From the NCBI RefSeq assembly GCF_030056735.1, contig NZ_JASHKN010000006.1:1-64000 (forward strand): a stretch of 64,000 nucleotides of DNA, written 5' to 3'. This DNA is from Rhodococcus sp. IEGM 1409. GTDB taxonomy: Bacteria; Actinomycetota; Actinomycetes; Mycobacteriales; Mycobacteriaceae. Shown here piece after piece: positions 1 through 9,493 of the stretch. The position numbers and the translations under genes were made by a program. The first letter of the stretch is position 1. The number at the start of each line of letters is the position of its first letter. The notes below the pieces were generated by a model that ran no database searches, was not told the DNA's origin, and was given only the letters and a program-made list of their open reading frames with translations.

Positions 1-26
1 ACCGTCCAGAAGGTCATGACACATGA

Positions 27-51
27 AAGTGTCCACGATGTCCTGACACTT
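27..51 (-). terminator. Weak hairpin downstream of the first SEC-C gene
   Basis: AAGTGTC (27-33) and GACACTT (45-51) form a 7-bp inverted repeat with an 11-nt loop just beyond the stop of the minus-strand gene ending at 67. There is no T-run. It could be a weak terminator or part of an element cut off by the window edge. Confidence 0.3.
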
Positions 52-66
52 CACAGGTAGTTCGCG

Positions 67-1989
67 CTACCGGAAAGGCGCACCGGCAAGGCCGCGGCTG
101 AGGAACTCCACCAGCTGACCCGGCTCAGTGTCGTCCGACTCGATCAGTTGGATCAGCTCTTTCTTGTCTTCTACCGCAAGCGGTTCGATGCCACCGAAGG
201 TGCGCATCGTGGACCCTGCCGGAAGAACACGCGCACACACGAGTGTGCCTGGCTCGAGGTTCAGCGAGCCCCACTCGTCTGTGACCTTCACCAGATGCCC
301 GTTGCGCACGTCGCTGAGGGTCACCGACTGTCCCGGCTCCGTCGAGGCAACCTTGTACACCGAGCGCGCAATCTTCAACCACTCGTCGGCCAGTTCCCGC
401 TCGTCGGAGGGCAGCAGTTCTCCGCGGCGCTCGACAAAAGCCTCGAAAATACCTGCGTCGAACAAGGCAGCATCGACGGCCAAACCGCCTTCGACGGCCA
501 GCGTCAGTGCTTCTTCGCTGTTGAACTGCTCGGCACGAATGAGCGCAAGATCGAATACGGCGTCGAAGTACTCCGGCGTGCGCGAGAACAACTGAGCCTT
601 GACGTAGAGCCAGCTGGCCCGATCGTCGAAAGACACCTCGGACTTACCGAGATGGCAAACCTTGAACTTTCGACCGGAACCGCACCAGCACTTGTCATTT
701 CGACCGAGTTCGGGGTGCTCGGCCGGTGCGTAACGCTGGAGAACTTCGTGCAGAACTTCGGACTCGCCACCCTCGATCCGGCCCAGCAAAGCCAGAGCCC
801 GCGTCACGTCGCTTCGATCGGCCGCCAGTAGCGCCAGATCGAAGATCGCGGGAGTCCAGTCGGGATCAAGATCGTGTGCTGATTCGTACGACGCCTCAGC
901 GGCAAGGATCTTGCCGAGACGGTCCGCAGCTTTGCCTGCCAGCCAATGCGCTGCCGGCTTGACTCGACGCGGCCCCTTCTCCGCGAGAGCAGTTGCAACA
1001 GAGTGCAATGCGGAATCATGATCATCGAGTTCGGACAACAGTTCCAATGCTGCCGCAGCCGCAGGCGGCTCGGCGATGCCGGCGAAGGTCTGCGGGTACT
1101 CCTTGACCTGCTTGCGCGCCCAATCCGAGACATCCTCGGCGCCTTCGGCTTTCGCGGCCATGACCACATCGACGAAGGCGATCACCGACGCGGCTTCTTC
1201 GGGGTGCAGGTTCTCTCGAATCTCGAGCATCCGAGCGCGATTCGCCAGGTGGTATGCCTCGAAATCGAAACCGTCCACCGCAACGTAATCACCGTCGCGG
1301 ACGTAACCTGCCGCCTCGAGCATCTCGCCCAGCGGGGCGGTCGGCTGACGGAACAGCGACGGCTCGTCGAGCATCAACTGCCAGACAATGGCGTCGAGGG
1401 TGTCAGCACCGATGTCGGCAAGGACCGTCGCCAGGTTCTCGCCGAATCCGGGTGCGGGATCCAGTACCTCGGGGATGGTGCAGAGCGTCAACTCACGGTC
1501 AGCGACGAACAATCCGATCAAGTCACCTGCCGAGCACTCGGCAAGGGTGTCGGTGTCGAGCAGGAAACCTTCGTCGTGAGGGAACTCGGGGTCTTCGATC
1601 CCACGATCGGCCAACAGATCGTCGTCGATCCCGCGATGCACGACGCTGATGCCGTGGATCTCGTCGTCGTCACGATCGAGGAAAACCCGCAGCATCATCA
1701 GATCCGGGTTGGCGTCGAGAACGCCGGACTTGATCTCCGCCTCGGTGAGGCGATGGGTCAACACTCGATGCTCGAACAGCGTGTCGAGTGCGGCGTACCG
1801 CTCCTCACTCAAGTATCCGAGCAGTGGGTCCTCGACGTACTCGACAAATTCGGCCATGTCCTCGGCCGTGCCGTGCCCGGCGTCAGCCAACAGGGTGCCC
1901 CAGTCCGCCGCTGTCTGCGGGCCGTGCTCACGCAACAACTCCATCGCGGCTTCGGCGATCAAGTCATTGGCATCCATCGGTTCGTTCAC
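67..1989 (-). CDS. SEC-C motif protein with TPR-like region (paralogue 1)
   Basis: This is a 640-aa soluble protein with no signal peptide or membrane segment. Around residues 428-447 it carries a SEC-C zinc motif (DKCWCGSGRKFKVCH), the metal-binding tail also found in SecA. Just before it, about residues 345-405, an Ala/Leu-rich stretch looks like TPR helices (AEASYESAHDLDPDW). The N-terminal 300 residues are acidic and I recognise no domain in them. The next gene is a full-length paralogue in the same orientation, 35 bp away, so the pair is a tandem duplication. The start is GTG at 1989; an ATG four codons later (1977) is possible. SEC-C modules often mediate protein or ribosome contacts, but the function here is unknown. 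Confidence 0.85.
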   Translation of the reverse strand: MNEPMDANDLIAEAAMELLREHGPQTAADWGTLLADAGHGTAEDMAEFVEYVEDPLLGYLSEERYAALDTLFEHRVLTHRLTEAEIKSGVLDANPDLMMLRVFLDRDDDEIHGISVVHRGIDDDLLADRGIEDPEFPHDEGFLLDTDTLAECSAGDLIGLFVADRELTLCTIPEVLDPAPGFGENLATVLADIGADTLDAIVWQLMLDEPSLFRQPTAPLGEMLEAAGYVRDGDYVAVDGFDFEAYHLANRARMLEIRENLHPEEAASVIAFVDVVMAAKAEGAEDVSDWARKQVKEYPQTFAGIAEPPAAAAALELLSELDDHDSALHSVATALAEKGPRRVKPAAHWLAGKAADRLGKILAAEASYESAHDLDPDWTPAIFDLALLAADRSDVTRALALLGRIEGGESEVLHEVLQRYAPAEHPELGRNDKCWCGSGRKFKVCHLGKSEVSFDDRASWLYVKAQLFSRTPEYFDAVFDLALIRAEQFNSEEALTLAVEGGLAVDAALFDAGIFEAFVERRGELLPSDERELADEWLKIARSVYKVASTEPGQSVTLSDVRNGHLVKVTDEWGSLNLEPGTLVCARVLPAGSTMRTFGGIEPLAVEDKKELIQLIESDDTEPGQLVEFLSRGLAGAPFR

Positions 1990-2024
1990 CTATCCAACTT
2001 TAACGGGGTCGACTCGATACATCG

Positions 2025-3920
2025 TCACCGGTCATCGGTCGAGTGATCGGCGCCTCCACGCGACTCGCGCACCAGTTCGTCGGCGTCGAGATCGTCGGAA
2101 GCAAGAACCTCGAGAACCCTCGCGGCCTGCGATTCCGAAGCCATGGCAATTACGCCCACCGCAAGCGCTCCGGTGGGGGCCGGCAGGACCCGAGCACTGA
2201 TCACATCACCGGGCTTGCCTTCGACCGAGTGAGCAACCGTGACGGTCTCCTTGGACCCACGATCGAGCAGCACGACGCCGGTGTCGGAAGTTTCGACCAC
2301 CTCGTACACCGACCTCCTGGTTCCGAGCCACTGCGCGGCTGTCACTACTTCCGTCTCCGGAAGTAGTTCGCTGCGTCTCGCCACGAAGTCGGCAAAGATC
2401 CCACCCTCGAACAGAGCCACATCCAGTGCCGAGCCGTCGAAAATCGTGGCGGCGATCAGTTCGTCCTCGGAGAGATTTTCGTTTTCGAGATCGTCGAGCC
2501 CGGTCACGGTGTCGACGAACTCGGAGGCAAAGGCAAACAGACATGCCTTCTTGTACAACCACCGACCGTCCGCCTTCACGGACTCATCAGCCTTTCCGAG
2601 ATGGCAAACCTTGTACTTGCGGCCGGAACCGCACCAACACTTGTCGTTTCGCCCGAGTTCCGGGTGATCGACTGGGACGAAGTCCTGCAGTAGGGCGTAG
2701 AGATTCTCTTCACTTCCGCCGTCGATCCGCCCGAGCAGTGACAGTGCCCGGATCGCGTCCCCGCGGTCCGACGCGAACTGAGCCAATTCGAACAAGGCAG
2801 GACCCCAACCAGATTCGGCAAGTAGCGCCTTCTCGTAGTGCGCTTCCGCATCGAGGACGCGTCCCAGGCGATCGACGGCCTTACCGGCCAGCCAATGAGC
2901 CGCCGCCCGCACCGACCGTGGCCCTCGCTCGGCCAGTTCGGCCGCAAGCGCTTCGAGAATCGCATCGGTCACCGGATCCTGATTCCGAAATCCGAGATCG
3001 AACACTGCTACCGCTGCACCCGGATCCGCGAGTGAGACAAAAGAATCCGGAGCAGCGCTCACATGACGGTGGGCCCAGTCCGCGATATCGAAATCGGCGA
3101 TGACGGCGTCGGTGTATCCGCGATCCGCCAGATCGACAAACGCGACGGCTGAGACCGCCTCGTCGTGGGTCAGGTCGTAGGTGCTCGCGACCAAGGCTGT
3201 CCGAATCTGCAGATCGTAAGCGTCGAAGTCGAATCCACGGTGAGCCAGTAATTCTCGCTCGTGTTCGTAGCCTACCGCCTCGAAGAGCTCGCCCAGTGGC
3301 GCAATGGGAATCGTGAAAAGCGACGGGTTATCGAGCAGGAGTTGCCAGCACACGGAATCCAGGGCCTCGACTCCGTCTTCCTCGAAAAGCCCGTCGAGGG
3401 CGGGAGCAAGATCGGGCTCGTCCTCGATCTCCATCAGGCGAAAAGCAAGTCTTCCGTCTTCGACAGCAAGACCGACGAGATCACCCTCGGCACACTCGCC
3501 CAGGGTTCCGGCCGGGAGAACCACGACTCGTCGACTCCGGAAGGGAGTTGCTCCGCGTTCCAGCACTGCTTCTTCCGCCGCGACCACTCGGATCGCCTCG
3601 TCCTCGCCGACGCCGAATGCCAAGATCGGTTCCAGGTCGGGGCTCGCGTCGAGGACGTCGGATGCAATCTCGAGCTCACTGAGCCGGTGAGTGAACACGA
3701 GCCCTTCGAGGACCGTGTCGAGGGCGACGTACTTTCCGTTCGGCAGGTACCCGAGCATCGGTTCGGACAGATACTCGAGCACATCGGCCAACTCGGTCGC
3801 AGTTCCGTACTCCTCGAGTTGGGTCGCCCACTCGTCGAGACTCAGCGGGCCTTGCTCACGCAGAACAGCCAAAGCAGCGGAGGCAATGGAACCAGCAGCG
3901 TCGTCGTCGAAATCAGTCAC
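2025..3920 (-). CDS. SEC-C motif protein with TPR-like region (paralogue 2)
   Basis: This 631-aa protein is alignable end to end with the preceding gene. It has the same acidic N-terminus, a TPR-like region (AEAHYEKALLAESGWGPAL) and the SEC-C motif DKCWCGSGRKYKVCH near residue 427. It starts with GTG at 3920 and ends 35 bp before its paralogue, so co-transcription is likely. The central regions have diverged more than the SEC-C core, which suggests an old duplication kept for different partners or conditions. No enzymatic motif is visible. The biological role is unknown. Confidence 0.85.
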   Translation of the reverse strand: MTDFDDDAAGSIASAALAVLREQGPLSLDEWATQLEEYGTATELADVLEYLSEPMLGYLPNGKYVALDTVLEGLVFTHRLSELEIASDVLDASPDLEPILAFGVGEDEAIRVVAAEEAVLERGATPFRSRRVVVLPAGTLGECAEGDLVGLAVEDGRLAFRLMEIEDEPDLAPALDGLFEEDGVEALDSVCWQLLLDNPSLFTIPIAPLGELFEAVGYEHERELLAHRGFDFDAYDLQIRTALVASTYDLTHDEAVSAVAFVDLADRGYTDAVIADFDIADWAHRHVSAAPDSFVSLADPGAAVAVFDLGFRNQDPVTDAILEALAAELAERGPRSVRAAAHWLAGKAVDRLGRVLDAEAHYEKALLAESGWGPALFELAQFASDRGDAIRALSLLGRIDGGSEENLYALLQDFVPVDHPELGRNDKCWCGSGRKYKVCHLGKADESVKADGRWLYKKACLFAFASEFVDTVTGLDDLENENLSEDELIAATIFDGSALDVALFEGGIFADFVARRSELLPETEVVTAAQWLGTRRSVYEVVETSDTGVVLLDRGSKETVTVAHSVEGKPGDVISARVLPAPTGALAVGVIAMASESQAARVLEVLASDDLDADELVRESRGGADHSTDDR

Positions 3921-3938
3921 CCGCCAATGGTAGGCGAC

Positions 3939-4616
3939 TTATGGCAGTCCATTGAGCCCCTCGCCCAGCACGGTAGCACCGAGGATCGCCAGGATGACCG
4001 CCATCATCACTGCGTTGTTCGCGGTCATCCATGCCTTCGCTGATGCGAGGATCTCGTCGGCTCGCTTGCCGGAGAACACCTTCACCAGGATCGGCGACGC
4101 GATGCCGACGCTGGCGATCACCGTGAAGATGACCGCCGCAGCAATCTGGTGAGCAACGACATTCGTGGCGACCGCGATAGTTGCCGCACCGGATACCGCC
4201 AGCGCAGCATTCTTGGGATTGACGGCAGCGGACAAGAACGCCAACCCGAACGCCTTCCGCGGGGTCAACCCGTCGATGCTCTTCATCCACTTCGGAACTG
4301 CCGGCTCACTCCCGCTTCGCGGACGCGCTCGCCACTGTCGGAGCGCCAAACCGAACAGCACGAGGCCCAACACGATTCGCACGACGCTCGACCACACCGA
4401 GGTCTGCGATGACTCCGACTCCGCAAACGAGTAGTCCGCGATCACGATAGTCACCGCGACAACTGCAGATATTCCGAGCACCCACCCGAGTAAAAAGGAC
4501 GCCGCCCCGCGATTCGCTCCGGCGCTGACCATCACGAGCACGATCACCGCCATGGGCATCGAGACAAAAAGCAGACCGAGGGCAAGCGGGAGTGACAGAC
4601 CGATCGCGGCTAGCAC
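3939..4616 (-). CDS. GAP-family membrane protein (Sap-like)
   Basis: This 225-aa protein is almost entirely hydrophobic, with about six transmembrane helices separated by a basic central loop (RQWRARPRSG). The architecture matches the GAP (Gap/Sap, LysE-superfamily-like) proteins of mycobacteria, where members act in export of glycopeptidolipid or sulfolipid. The frame is open much further upstream, but a GGAGG at 4623-4627 sits six bases before GTG 4616, which I take as the start. It lies 43 bp after the ThDP enzyme gene on the same strand. Substrate and direction of transport cannot be read from the sequence. Confidence 0.75.
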   Translation of the reverse strand: MLAAIGLSLPLALGLLFVSMPMAVIVLVMVSAGANRGAASFLLGWVLGISAVVAVTIVIADYSFAESESSQTSVWSSVVRIVLGLVLFGLALRQWRARPRSGSEPAVPKWMKSIDGLTPRKAFGLAFLSAAVNPKNAALAVSGAATIAVATNVVAHQIAAAVIFTVIASVGIASPILVKVFSGKRADEILASAKAWMTANNAVMMAVILAILGATVLGEGLNGLP

Positions 4617-4659
4617 CAAAAACCTCCAGTTGAATGCACGATCGTTGACCGACGCGAAA

Positions 4660-6222
4660 TCATGACGGGGGTGGCAGCATGACCTCGATGAGATGCGGAC
4701 CTGGTTCCGCCAACGCTGCGGCAAACTGCTCCGCCAACTCCTCCGCCGTGCTCGCCCGTGACGCCGGCACACCCAACCCCTCGGAGATCTTCACGTAGTC
4801 CATATTCGGAGACGACAGATCCAACATCGACTGTGCGACGACGCCGGCGCCTTCTGCACCGACTCGTTGCAGTTCGCCACGCAGGATGGCGTAAGCGCGA
4901 TTGTTGAGCAGAATCGTCGTGACGTTCAACTGCTCTCGCGCCTGCGTCCACAACGCCGTGATGGTGTACATAGCGCTTCCGTCGGCTTGGAGATTGATCA
5001 CCGGTCGCTCCGGCGCGGCAACCGCGGCGCCCGTCGCCACCGGGATGCCCTGGCCGATGGCACCTCCGGTGAGGGTAAGCACGTCGTGGCGCGGCGCTCC
5101 GGCAAGGGCGATCGGAATCGCCCAACCGGAAGTGGCAGCCTCGCCGGAGATGATGGCGTCGCCTGGCAGCAGGGCACCGATCACGTCGGCCCAATTTCGA
5201 ACGTTCAGAGGCCCACTCGGCAGCGCTGGCCGATTCGCTTCCTGCAAAACAGGTTCGACTCCCGGTGCCACGAGTTCTGCCACCGCTTCCAGAGCACCGG
5301 CAACATCGTCGCCGACGCTCGCCAGCGTTGTCACCGCGGCGCCCTCCGGTGCCAGATCGCTCGGTTTTCCGGGATATGCAAAGAACGAGACCGGCGAAAC
5401 CGCGCCGGCCAGAACCAGCTGAGTTGTTCCGCGAAGTTGTTCGGTGGCGTGCTCGGCGAAGTACCCCAATCGCTCGAATGACGGTAGCCCCGCGCCCCGT
5501 TGAAGCCTGGCCGGAAAGGTCTCGACCAGAATCTGCGCACCGGTCGCGACGGCGATACGGGAAGCGGCGCGCAGTCCGGCTTCGGAACACGCTGCGCCGC
5601 CCAGCAGTAGAGTCGCGCGGCCCTCGGCATTGAGCGCGCCTACCACCGAGTCGATCTGTGCTGCAGAAACTTCCGCCAGCGGCGGTACGTCCCGAGGCTC
5701 CGCAAGCACTCCGCCTTCGCCCCACGAGACGTCGGCAGGTAGGACCAGTGTCGCGATTCTTCCGGGCGAATCCATTGACGCGGCAACGGCGTCCGCCGCA
5801 TCGCTACCGACGGTCGCGGTGGATTCGGAACGTCGACTCCACCCCTCCAGCCACTCGGTCAGCGCATCGATGTTCGATTCGAGAGGAGCGTCGAAACCGT
5901 GGTGACAGGTCGCGTGGTCCCCGACGATGTTCACGATCGGTGTGTGGGCGCGGCGCGCGTTGTGAAGGTTCGCCAGTCCGTTCGCCATTCCGGGGCCGAG
6001 ATGGAGCAGCGTCGCGGCAGGCTTTCCGGCGATCCGTGCGTAGCCGTCCGCGGCACCGGTCACAGCGCCCTCGAACAGGCCGAGTACGGCTCGCATCTGG
6101 GGAACGGAATCGAGTGCGGCAACAAAATGCATCTCGGACGTTCCGGGATTGCCGAAGCACACCTCGACACCCGAGTCGACCAGACTCTGGATAAGTGACT
6201 GTGCACCATTCATTTCGGTCAC
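4660..6222 (-). CDS. ThDP-dependent enzyme, acetolactate synthase-like large subunit
   Basis: This 520-aa protein has the three-domain layout of the POX/AHAS/benzoylformate decarboxylase family. The cofactor-activating Glu lies in [16 protein letters not shown]. The ThDP/Mg motif [13 protein letters not shown] ending in LLNNRAY replaces the usual first Gly of GDG with Ala, as some benzaldehyde lyase or benzoylformate decarboxylase-type members do. No regulatory small subunit is nearby, so branched-chain amino acid synthesis is unlikely. Its GTG start overlaps the stop of the enoyl-CoA hydratase by four bases (GTGA). An in-frame ATG at 6213 is an alternative. The likely role is 2-keto acid decarboxylation or carboligation linked to acyl-CoA metabolism; the substrate is unknown. 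Confidence 0.8.
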   Translation of the reverse strand: MTEMNGAQSLIQSLVDSGVEVCFGNPGTSEMHFVAALDSVPQMRAVLGLFEGAVTGAADGYARIAGKPAATLLHLGPGMANGLANLHNARRAHTPIVNIVGDHATCHHGFDAPLESNIDALTEWLEGWSRRSESTATVGSDAADAVAASMDSPGRIATLVLPADVSWGEGGVLAEPRDVPPLAEVSAAQIDSVVGALNAEGRATLLLGGAACSEAGLRAASRIAVATGAQILVETFPARLQRGAGLPSFERLGYFAEHATEQLRGTTQLVLAGAVSPVSFFAYPGKPSDLAPEGAAVTTLASVGDDVAGALEAVAELVAPGVEPVLQEANRPALPSGPLNVRNWADVIGALLPGDAIISGEAATSGWAIPIALAGAPRHDVLTLTGGAIGQGIPVATGAAVAAPERPVINLQADGSAMYTITALWTQAREQLNVTTILLNNRAYAILRGELQRVGAEGAGVVAQSMLDLSSPNMDYVKISEGLGVPASRASTAEELAEQFAAALAEPGPHLIEVMLPPPS

Positions 6223-6959
6223 CTCTTCTTCATGAAAGCCGCGAATGCTTCTTGCGCTTCATCGGATCGTCGCCGTCTCGCGAAATGATCCGTCTCCACG
6301 TCGATGGTTTCCAGCAGGGCGTCAAGATGCGGCCGACGGAGCAGCATCTTCGTGAGCGCTACCGATTCAGCCGGGGAGTCTGCAATGCGTACTGCACGGT
6401 CCAGCGCCACGTCGAGTGCGGTGCCAGCCTCCACGACGCGATTGATCAGACCGGCTTCTGCAGCCTCGTCGGCGTCGAACATATCTCCGAGCATCAGCAG
6501 TTCTGTTGCGCGTTTGAGACCCGCGATCTGCGGCAACAAATAGCTCGATCCGCCCTCAGGTGAGAGCCCCAGCGGAACGAACGGCAAGCGGAACCGTGTA
6601 CCTCGTCCGGCAAACGCCAGGTCGCAGTGCAACAACATCGTGGTGCCGATCCCGACTGCAAACCCTTCGACCGCTGCGACAATCGGTTTGCGCGCGGTGA
6701 CAAGTGCGATCAACAGATCCTTGGCCTCACCGCCGTCTTTCCCGGCCGTGTCCTGGAAACTTCCGATGTCGTTACCACTGGTGAAGACACCGCCGGCACC
6801 CGTCAGCACCGAAACCCGCACTGCATCGTCGCCGTCCGAATCCCGGATCGCCTCCGTGAGTTCGCGGTACGTCTTGGGGTCGAGAGCGTTGCGCCTCTCC
6901 TGGCGATCCATCGTAAGCAACCGGACTCCCGGTGCGCGCTCCTCGATCCGAACAGTCAT
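6219..6959 (-). CDS. Enoyl-CoA hydratase/isomerase family protein
   Basis: This 246-aa crotonase-fold protein carries the oxyanion-hole region ([11 protein letters not shown]) and the [15 protein letters not shown] segment. One acidic residue sits in the active-site stretch [14 protein letters not shown]. The single Glu with SPEGG looks more like the isomerase (ECI-like) branch than a classical two-Glu hydratase. It ends with a four-base overlap into the ThDP enzyme gene, so the two are translationally coupled and probably act on consecutive CoA/keto-acid intermediates. ATG start at 6959. Confidence 0.85.
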   Translation of the reverse strand: MTVRIEERAPGVRLLTMDRQERRNALDPKTYRELTEAIRDSDGDDAVRVSVLTGAGGVFTSGNDIGSFQDTAGKDGGEAKDLLIALVTARKPIVAAVEGFAVGIGTTMLLHCDLAFAGRGTRFRLPFVPLGLSPEGGSSYLLPQIAGLKRATELLMLGDMFDADEAAEAGLINRVVEAGTALDVALDRAVRIADSPAESVALTKMLLRRPHLDALLETIDVETDHFARRRRSDEAQEAFAAFMKKR

Positions 6960-7011
6960 CCGTACCTCCGTCGTAGCCGAGAGTCTCGATTCAAGCTACT
7001 CGGTCCGGAGT

Positions 7012-8586
7012 TCAGCGTTCGTAGCCCTTGCGCATATCGTCGACAATGCGTGGCCGGTCGAGGGTCGAAGGCTCCAACTCCCGCCTCGGGCGATCGCGCG
7101 GAAACACCGACGCCGACGCCAGCGTCGGCTCGTCGAGGAACCGTAGTTCCGGCACATCAGCGGGCAGACGAAGCTCGGGCGGGGTGGATCCTGCTTGCGC
7201 GAGTACATATCCCCAATCACCGAAGCTCGGCACGAAGACGTGGTAGGGCGAGACACTCAGTCCGACAGCCGATACCGTCGACACCGTCCTCCAGTACGCG
7301 TCCGGTGTCGAGTACGGACTGCCGGACTGGACGACCATCAACCCGCCCGGATTCATCGCGGCAGCGGCAAGTCCGTAGAACTCCATGGAATACAACCGAC
7401 CCAGTGCTGGGGTGTCAGGATCCGGGAGGTCGACGATGACCGCGTCGAAACCCGGTTCCGGGCTTTCTCGCAACCACCGGAACGCGTCGTCGATAACGAC
7501 GTCCACCCGCGGATCCTCGAGTGCTCCCGCGTTCAGATCGCGAAGACGGGTGTTGGCCAACTCGATCACGGCCGGATCGAGTTCGACCTGCACGATCTGC
7601 TCGACGCTGTTCATCCGCAGCACTTCCCGTGCAGCGAGGCCGTCACCGCCGCCCAGAATCAGCACCCGCCGCGGATCCTTCACCAGTGCCGGATACACCA
7701 GCGACTCGGTATACCGATGCTCGTCGACACTGGAGAACTGCAGATCTCCGTCGAGGAACAAGCGCACGTCGTTGCCTCGCTCGGTGACGACGATTTCCTG
7801 GTACACCGACCGATCGGCGGCCACCACCGGATCGGTGTACAGCCGCTGCCTCGACGTGGTCTCGATGTCCGATGCCGCGATCAGCAGCCATCCGATCAAG
7901 CTCGCCGCCAACAGCATTGCGACGACGGCGATCAATCGTGCGCGCAGGCTGAGCTGCCACCGAAGAAGGATCAGCGCCACAACCGCCGCGGCCACGAGAT
8001 TGATCATGCCGGTGAGTGCGGCGCCGCGAATCATGCCCGCCCACGGCAACAGTACGAACGGCCACAGCAGACCACCGATCAACGCGCCGAGGTAGTCGGC
8101 GGCATTGAGGTTGGCCAGCACTTTTCCGGTGCTCTGTGCGTCGTTGTCGCTCCGACCAGATTGCAGGAGCGTCATCAGCAGAGGCACTTCAGCACCGACG
8201 AGGATGCCGATCAGCGCCGTTGCTGCCACCAGAACTGCTGCGCTGGAGCCGAAGAACGTGAAGGTCACGTACAGCGTGACGGCACTGAATCCACCGATCA
8301 GGCCGAGCAGTATCTCGACCGTCACAAACGAAACGGCAGCGTGCCCCAGCAGAGGTTTGGCGGCCAGCGCTCCGATACCCAGAGCCGCAACAAATCCCGC
8401 GACGATCAACGACGTCTGGGTGATGCCGCCGCCGGTCAGACTGACGCTGAGTGTCAACAGCGCCAGCTCGTAGATCAGGCCGCACGCCGCGCACGCGGCA
8501 ACAGCGGCAAGAAGAAGCACACGTGCACGTGAGCCGAGCATCGTCGAACGCTCGGCAACCTTCACATCGGGATCAGCGGCAACCAT
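7012..8586 (-). CDS. Membrane-anchored spermidine synthase-like aminopropyltransferase
   Basis: This 524-aa protein has two parts. The N-terminal ~220 residues hold about seven transmembrane helices. The C-terminal half is a spermidine synthase Rossmann domain with the decarboxylated-SAM site ILGGGDGLAAREVLR, an acidic VELDPAVIELA loop, DDAFRWLR and the catalytic-loop region IVDLPDPDTP. The start ATG (8584-8586) shares one base with the TGA of the DUF350 gene. It is the last gene of a five-gene overlapping operon that I recall as recurrent in actinobacteria. The membrane fusion and the neighbours suggest a polyamine-like modification at the membrane, not cytosolic polyamine synthesis; this is inference. 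Confidence 0.85.
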   Translation of the reverse strand: MVAADPDVKVAERSTMLGSRARVLLLAAVAACAACGLIYELALLTLSVSLTGGGITQTSLIVAGFVAALGIGALAAKPLLGHAAVSFVTVEILLGLIGGFSAVTLYVTFTFFGSSAAVLVAATALIGILVGAEVPLLMTLLQSGRSDNDAQSTGKVLANLNAADYLGALIGGLLWPFVLLPWAGMIRGAALTGMINLVAAAVVALILLRWQLSLRARLIAVVAMLLAASLIGWLLIAASDIETTSRQRLYTDPVVAADRSVYQEIVVTERGNDVRLFLDGDLQFSSVDEHRYTESLVYPALVKDPRRVLILGGGDGLAAREVLRMNSVEQIVQVELDPAVIELANTRLRDLNAGALEDPRVDVVIDDAFRWLRESPEPGFDAVIVDLPDPDTPALGRLYSMEFYGLAAAAMNPGGLMVVQSGSPYSTPDAYWRTVSTVSAVGLSVSPYHVFVPSFGDWGYVLAQAGSTPPELRLPADVPELRFLDEPTLASASVFPRDRPRRELEPSTLDRPRIVDDMRKGYER

Positions 8587-9089
8587 CAGGTGAGCGCTGC
8601 GGCGTTCACCAAACCGATGGACAGCAAGCTCACACCCACAGCCCACGCGGCGCCACACATCTTCGGATCTTGCACCAGCGCAACCAGCTTGCCGGGAAGG
8701 AATGCGTTCATCAAACGCAGCGCGATCGCTTGCAACACGATCGCGAACAGTCCGTACACCGCAGAGTCAGCGAGCCCCTGAGCAAAACCGTCCGAACTGG
8801 TCAGGATTGCCGTCACCACGATGATCGCCAGCGCAAGATGGTTGGAAGCCAACAGAATCGCAGCGTTCGGGTTCTTGTCGACGTAAACCTGATGGCGGAG
8901 ATTTCCGGGTGTCACGAGGTCGAGAACCAGGAAACCCGTGGCCAGGACCGCTACGCCGACGACGAAATAGGCGAGAGTGCCGAGAACGCCACCGACGAGC
9001 AGTGCCGGATCCACCGTTCCGATCTCGACGGAAGTGGATGCAAAGATGTTATTCACGCGAATCTCCCTGTCATTGAGCACTACCGTCAT
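8586..9089 (-). CDS. DUF350 four-helix membrane protein
   Basis: This 167-aa protein has about four transmembrane helices, including GGVLGTLAYFVVGVAVLATG and the paired LTSSDGFAQGLADSAVYGLF segment typical of DUF350. Its ATG overlaps the stop of the upstream lipoprotein gene (ATGA, 9086-9089), and its own stop overlaps the start of the aminopropyltransferase gene. This coupling implies coordinated stoichiometry. DUF350 proteins have no assigned reaction; proximity to a membrane aminopropyltransferase suggests they may form one complex. Confidence 0.85.
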   Translation of the reverse strand: MTVVLNDREIRVNNIFASTSVEIGTVDPALLVGGVLGTLAYFVVGVAVLATGFLVLDLVTPGNLRHQVYVDKNPNAAILLASNHLALAIIVVTAILTSSDGFAQGLADSAVYGLFAIVLQAIALRLMNAFLPGKLVALVQDPKMCGAAWAVGVSLLSIGLVNAAALT

Positions 9090-9493
9090 TTAGCACTACC
9101 CGAGCCGCCACTGCCGCTGCTTCCGCCCGCCGGGGATCCCGGGTTGAAACCCGGTCCCAGGTACGCGTATCCGCCGCTGCGATACGTGCCGTCGATGTCC
9201 TCCACTTTGATGGTGCTGCCACCGCCCGAAGCTGAACTGACAGTGACGATGTCGTCGTCGTAGCGCAGGTATTCGTTGCCGCCGTCAGCACTTCGCGCCG
9301 CCGGTTCGTCAGCGTCGACGATTCGCGACACCGTCGTCCCTACTGGATCTTTCGACGAGTACAAAACGACGTCACCGTTCTGAGACGACTTGGAATAGTT
9401 GTCCGCGATGAAGTCCTTGGCGCCACCACCGCACGCGGACAACACAATTGCGGCCGCCACCATCACCGGCGCCAACCACGTCCGCCCCCTCAC
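9086..9493 (-). CDS. DUF4247 lipoprotein
   Basis: This is a 135-aa lipoprotein. A short hydrophobic signal (APVMVAAAIVLSAC) ends in an LSAC lipobox followed by GGG. A compact domain follows, then a Gly/Ser-rich tail (GSGGSGSAK). GTG at 9493 is chosen because it overlaps the upstream stop (GTGA) and directly precedes the signal peptide; the frame is open further upstream only as a shadow. It fits the DUF4247 family. It would sit on the outer face of the cytoplasmic membrane next to the DUF350 and aminopropyltransferase products. Confidence 0.8.
   Translation of the reverse strand: MRGRTWLAPVMVAAAIVLSACGGGAKDFIADNYSKSSQNGDVVLYSSKDPVGTTVSRIVDADEPAARSADGGNEYLRYDDDIVTVSSASGGGSTIKVEDIDGTYRSGGYAYLGPGFNPGSPAGGSSGSGGSGSAK

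Noticed and set aside
946-2046. 366-aa plus-strand frame opposite the first SEC-C gene
   Set aside because: It is fully antisense to a gene with a clear domain; composition is Arg/His/Gln-rich shadow and no start signal is present.
4660-6222. Branched-chain amino acid acetolactate synthase (IlvB)
   Set aside because: No small subunit gene and a changed ThDP motif (ADGS). The neighbours are acyl-CoA genes, so only the family is called.
7195-8532. 445-aa plus-strand frame opposite the aminopropyltransferase gene
   Set aside because: Antisense shadow with Gln/Arg/His-rich sequence; the minus strand has a recognised catalytic domain.
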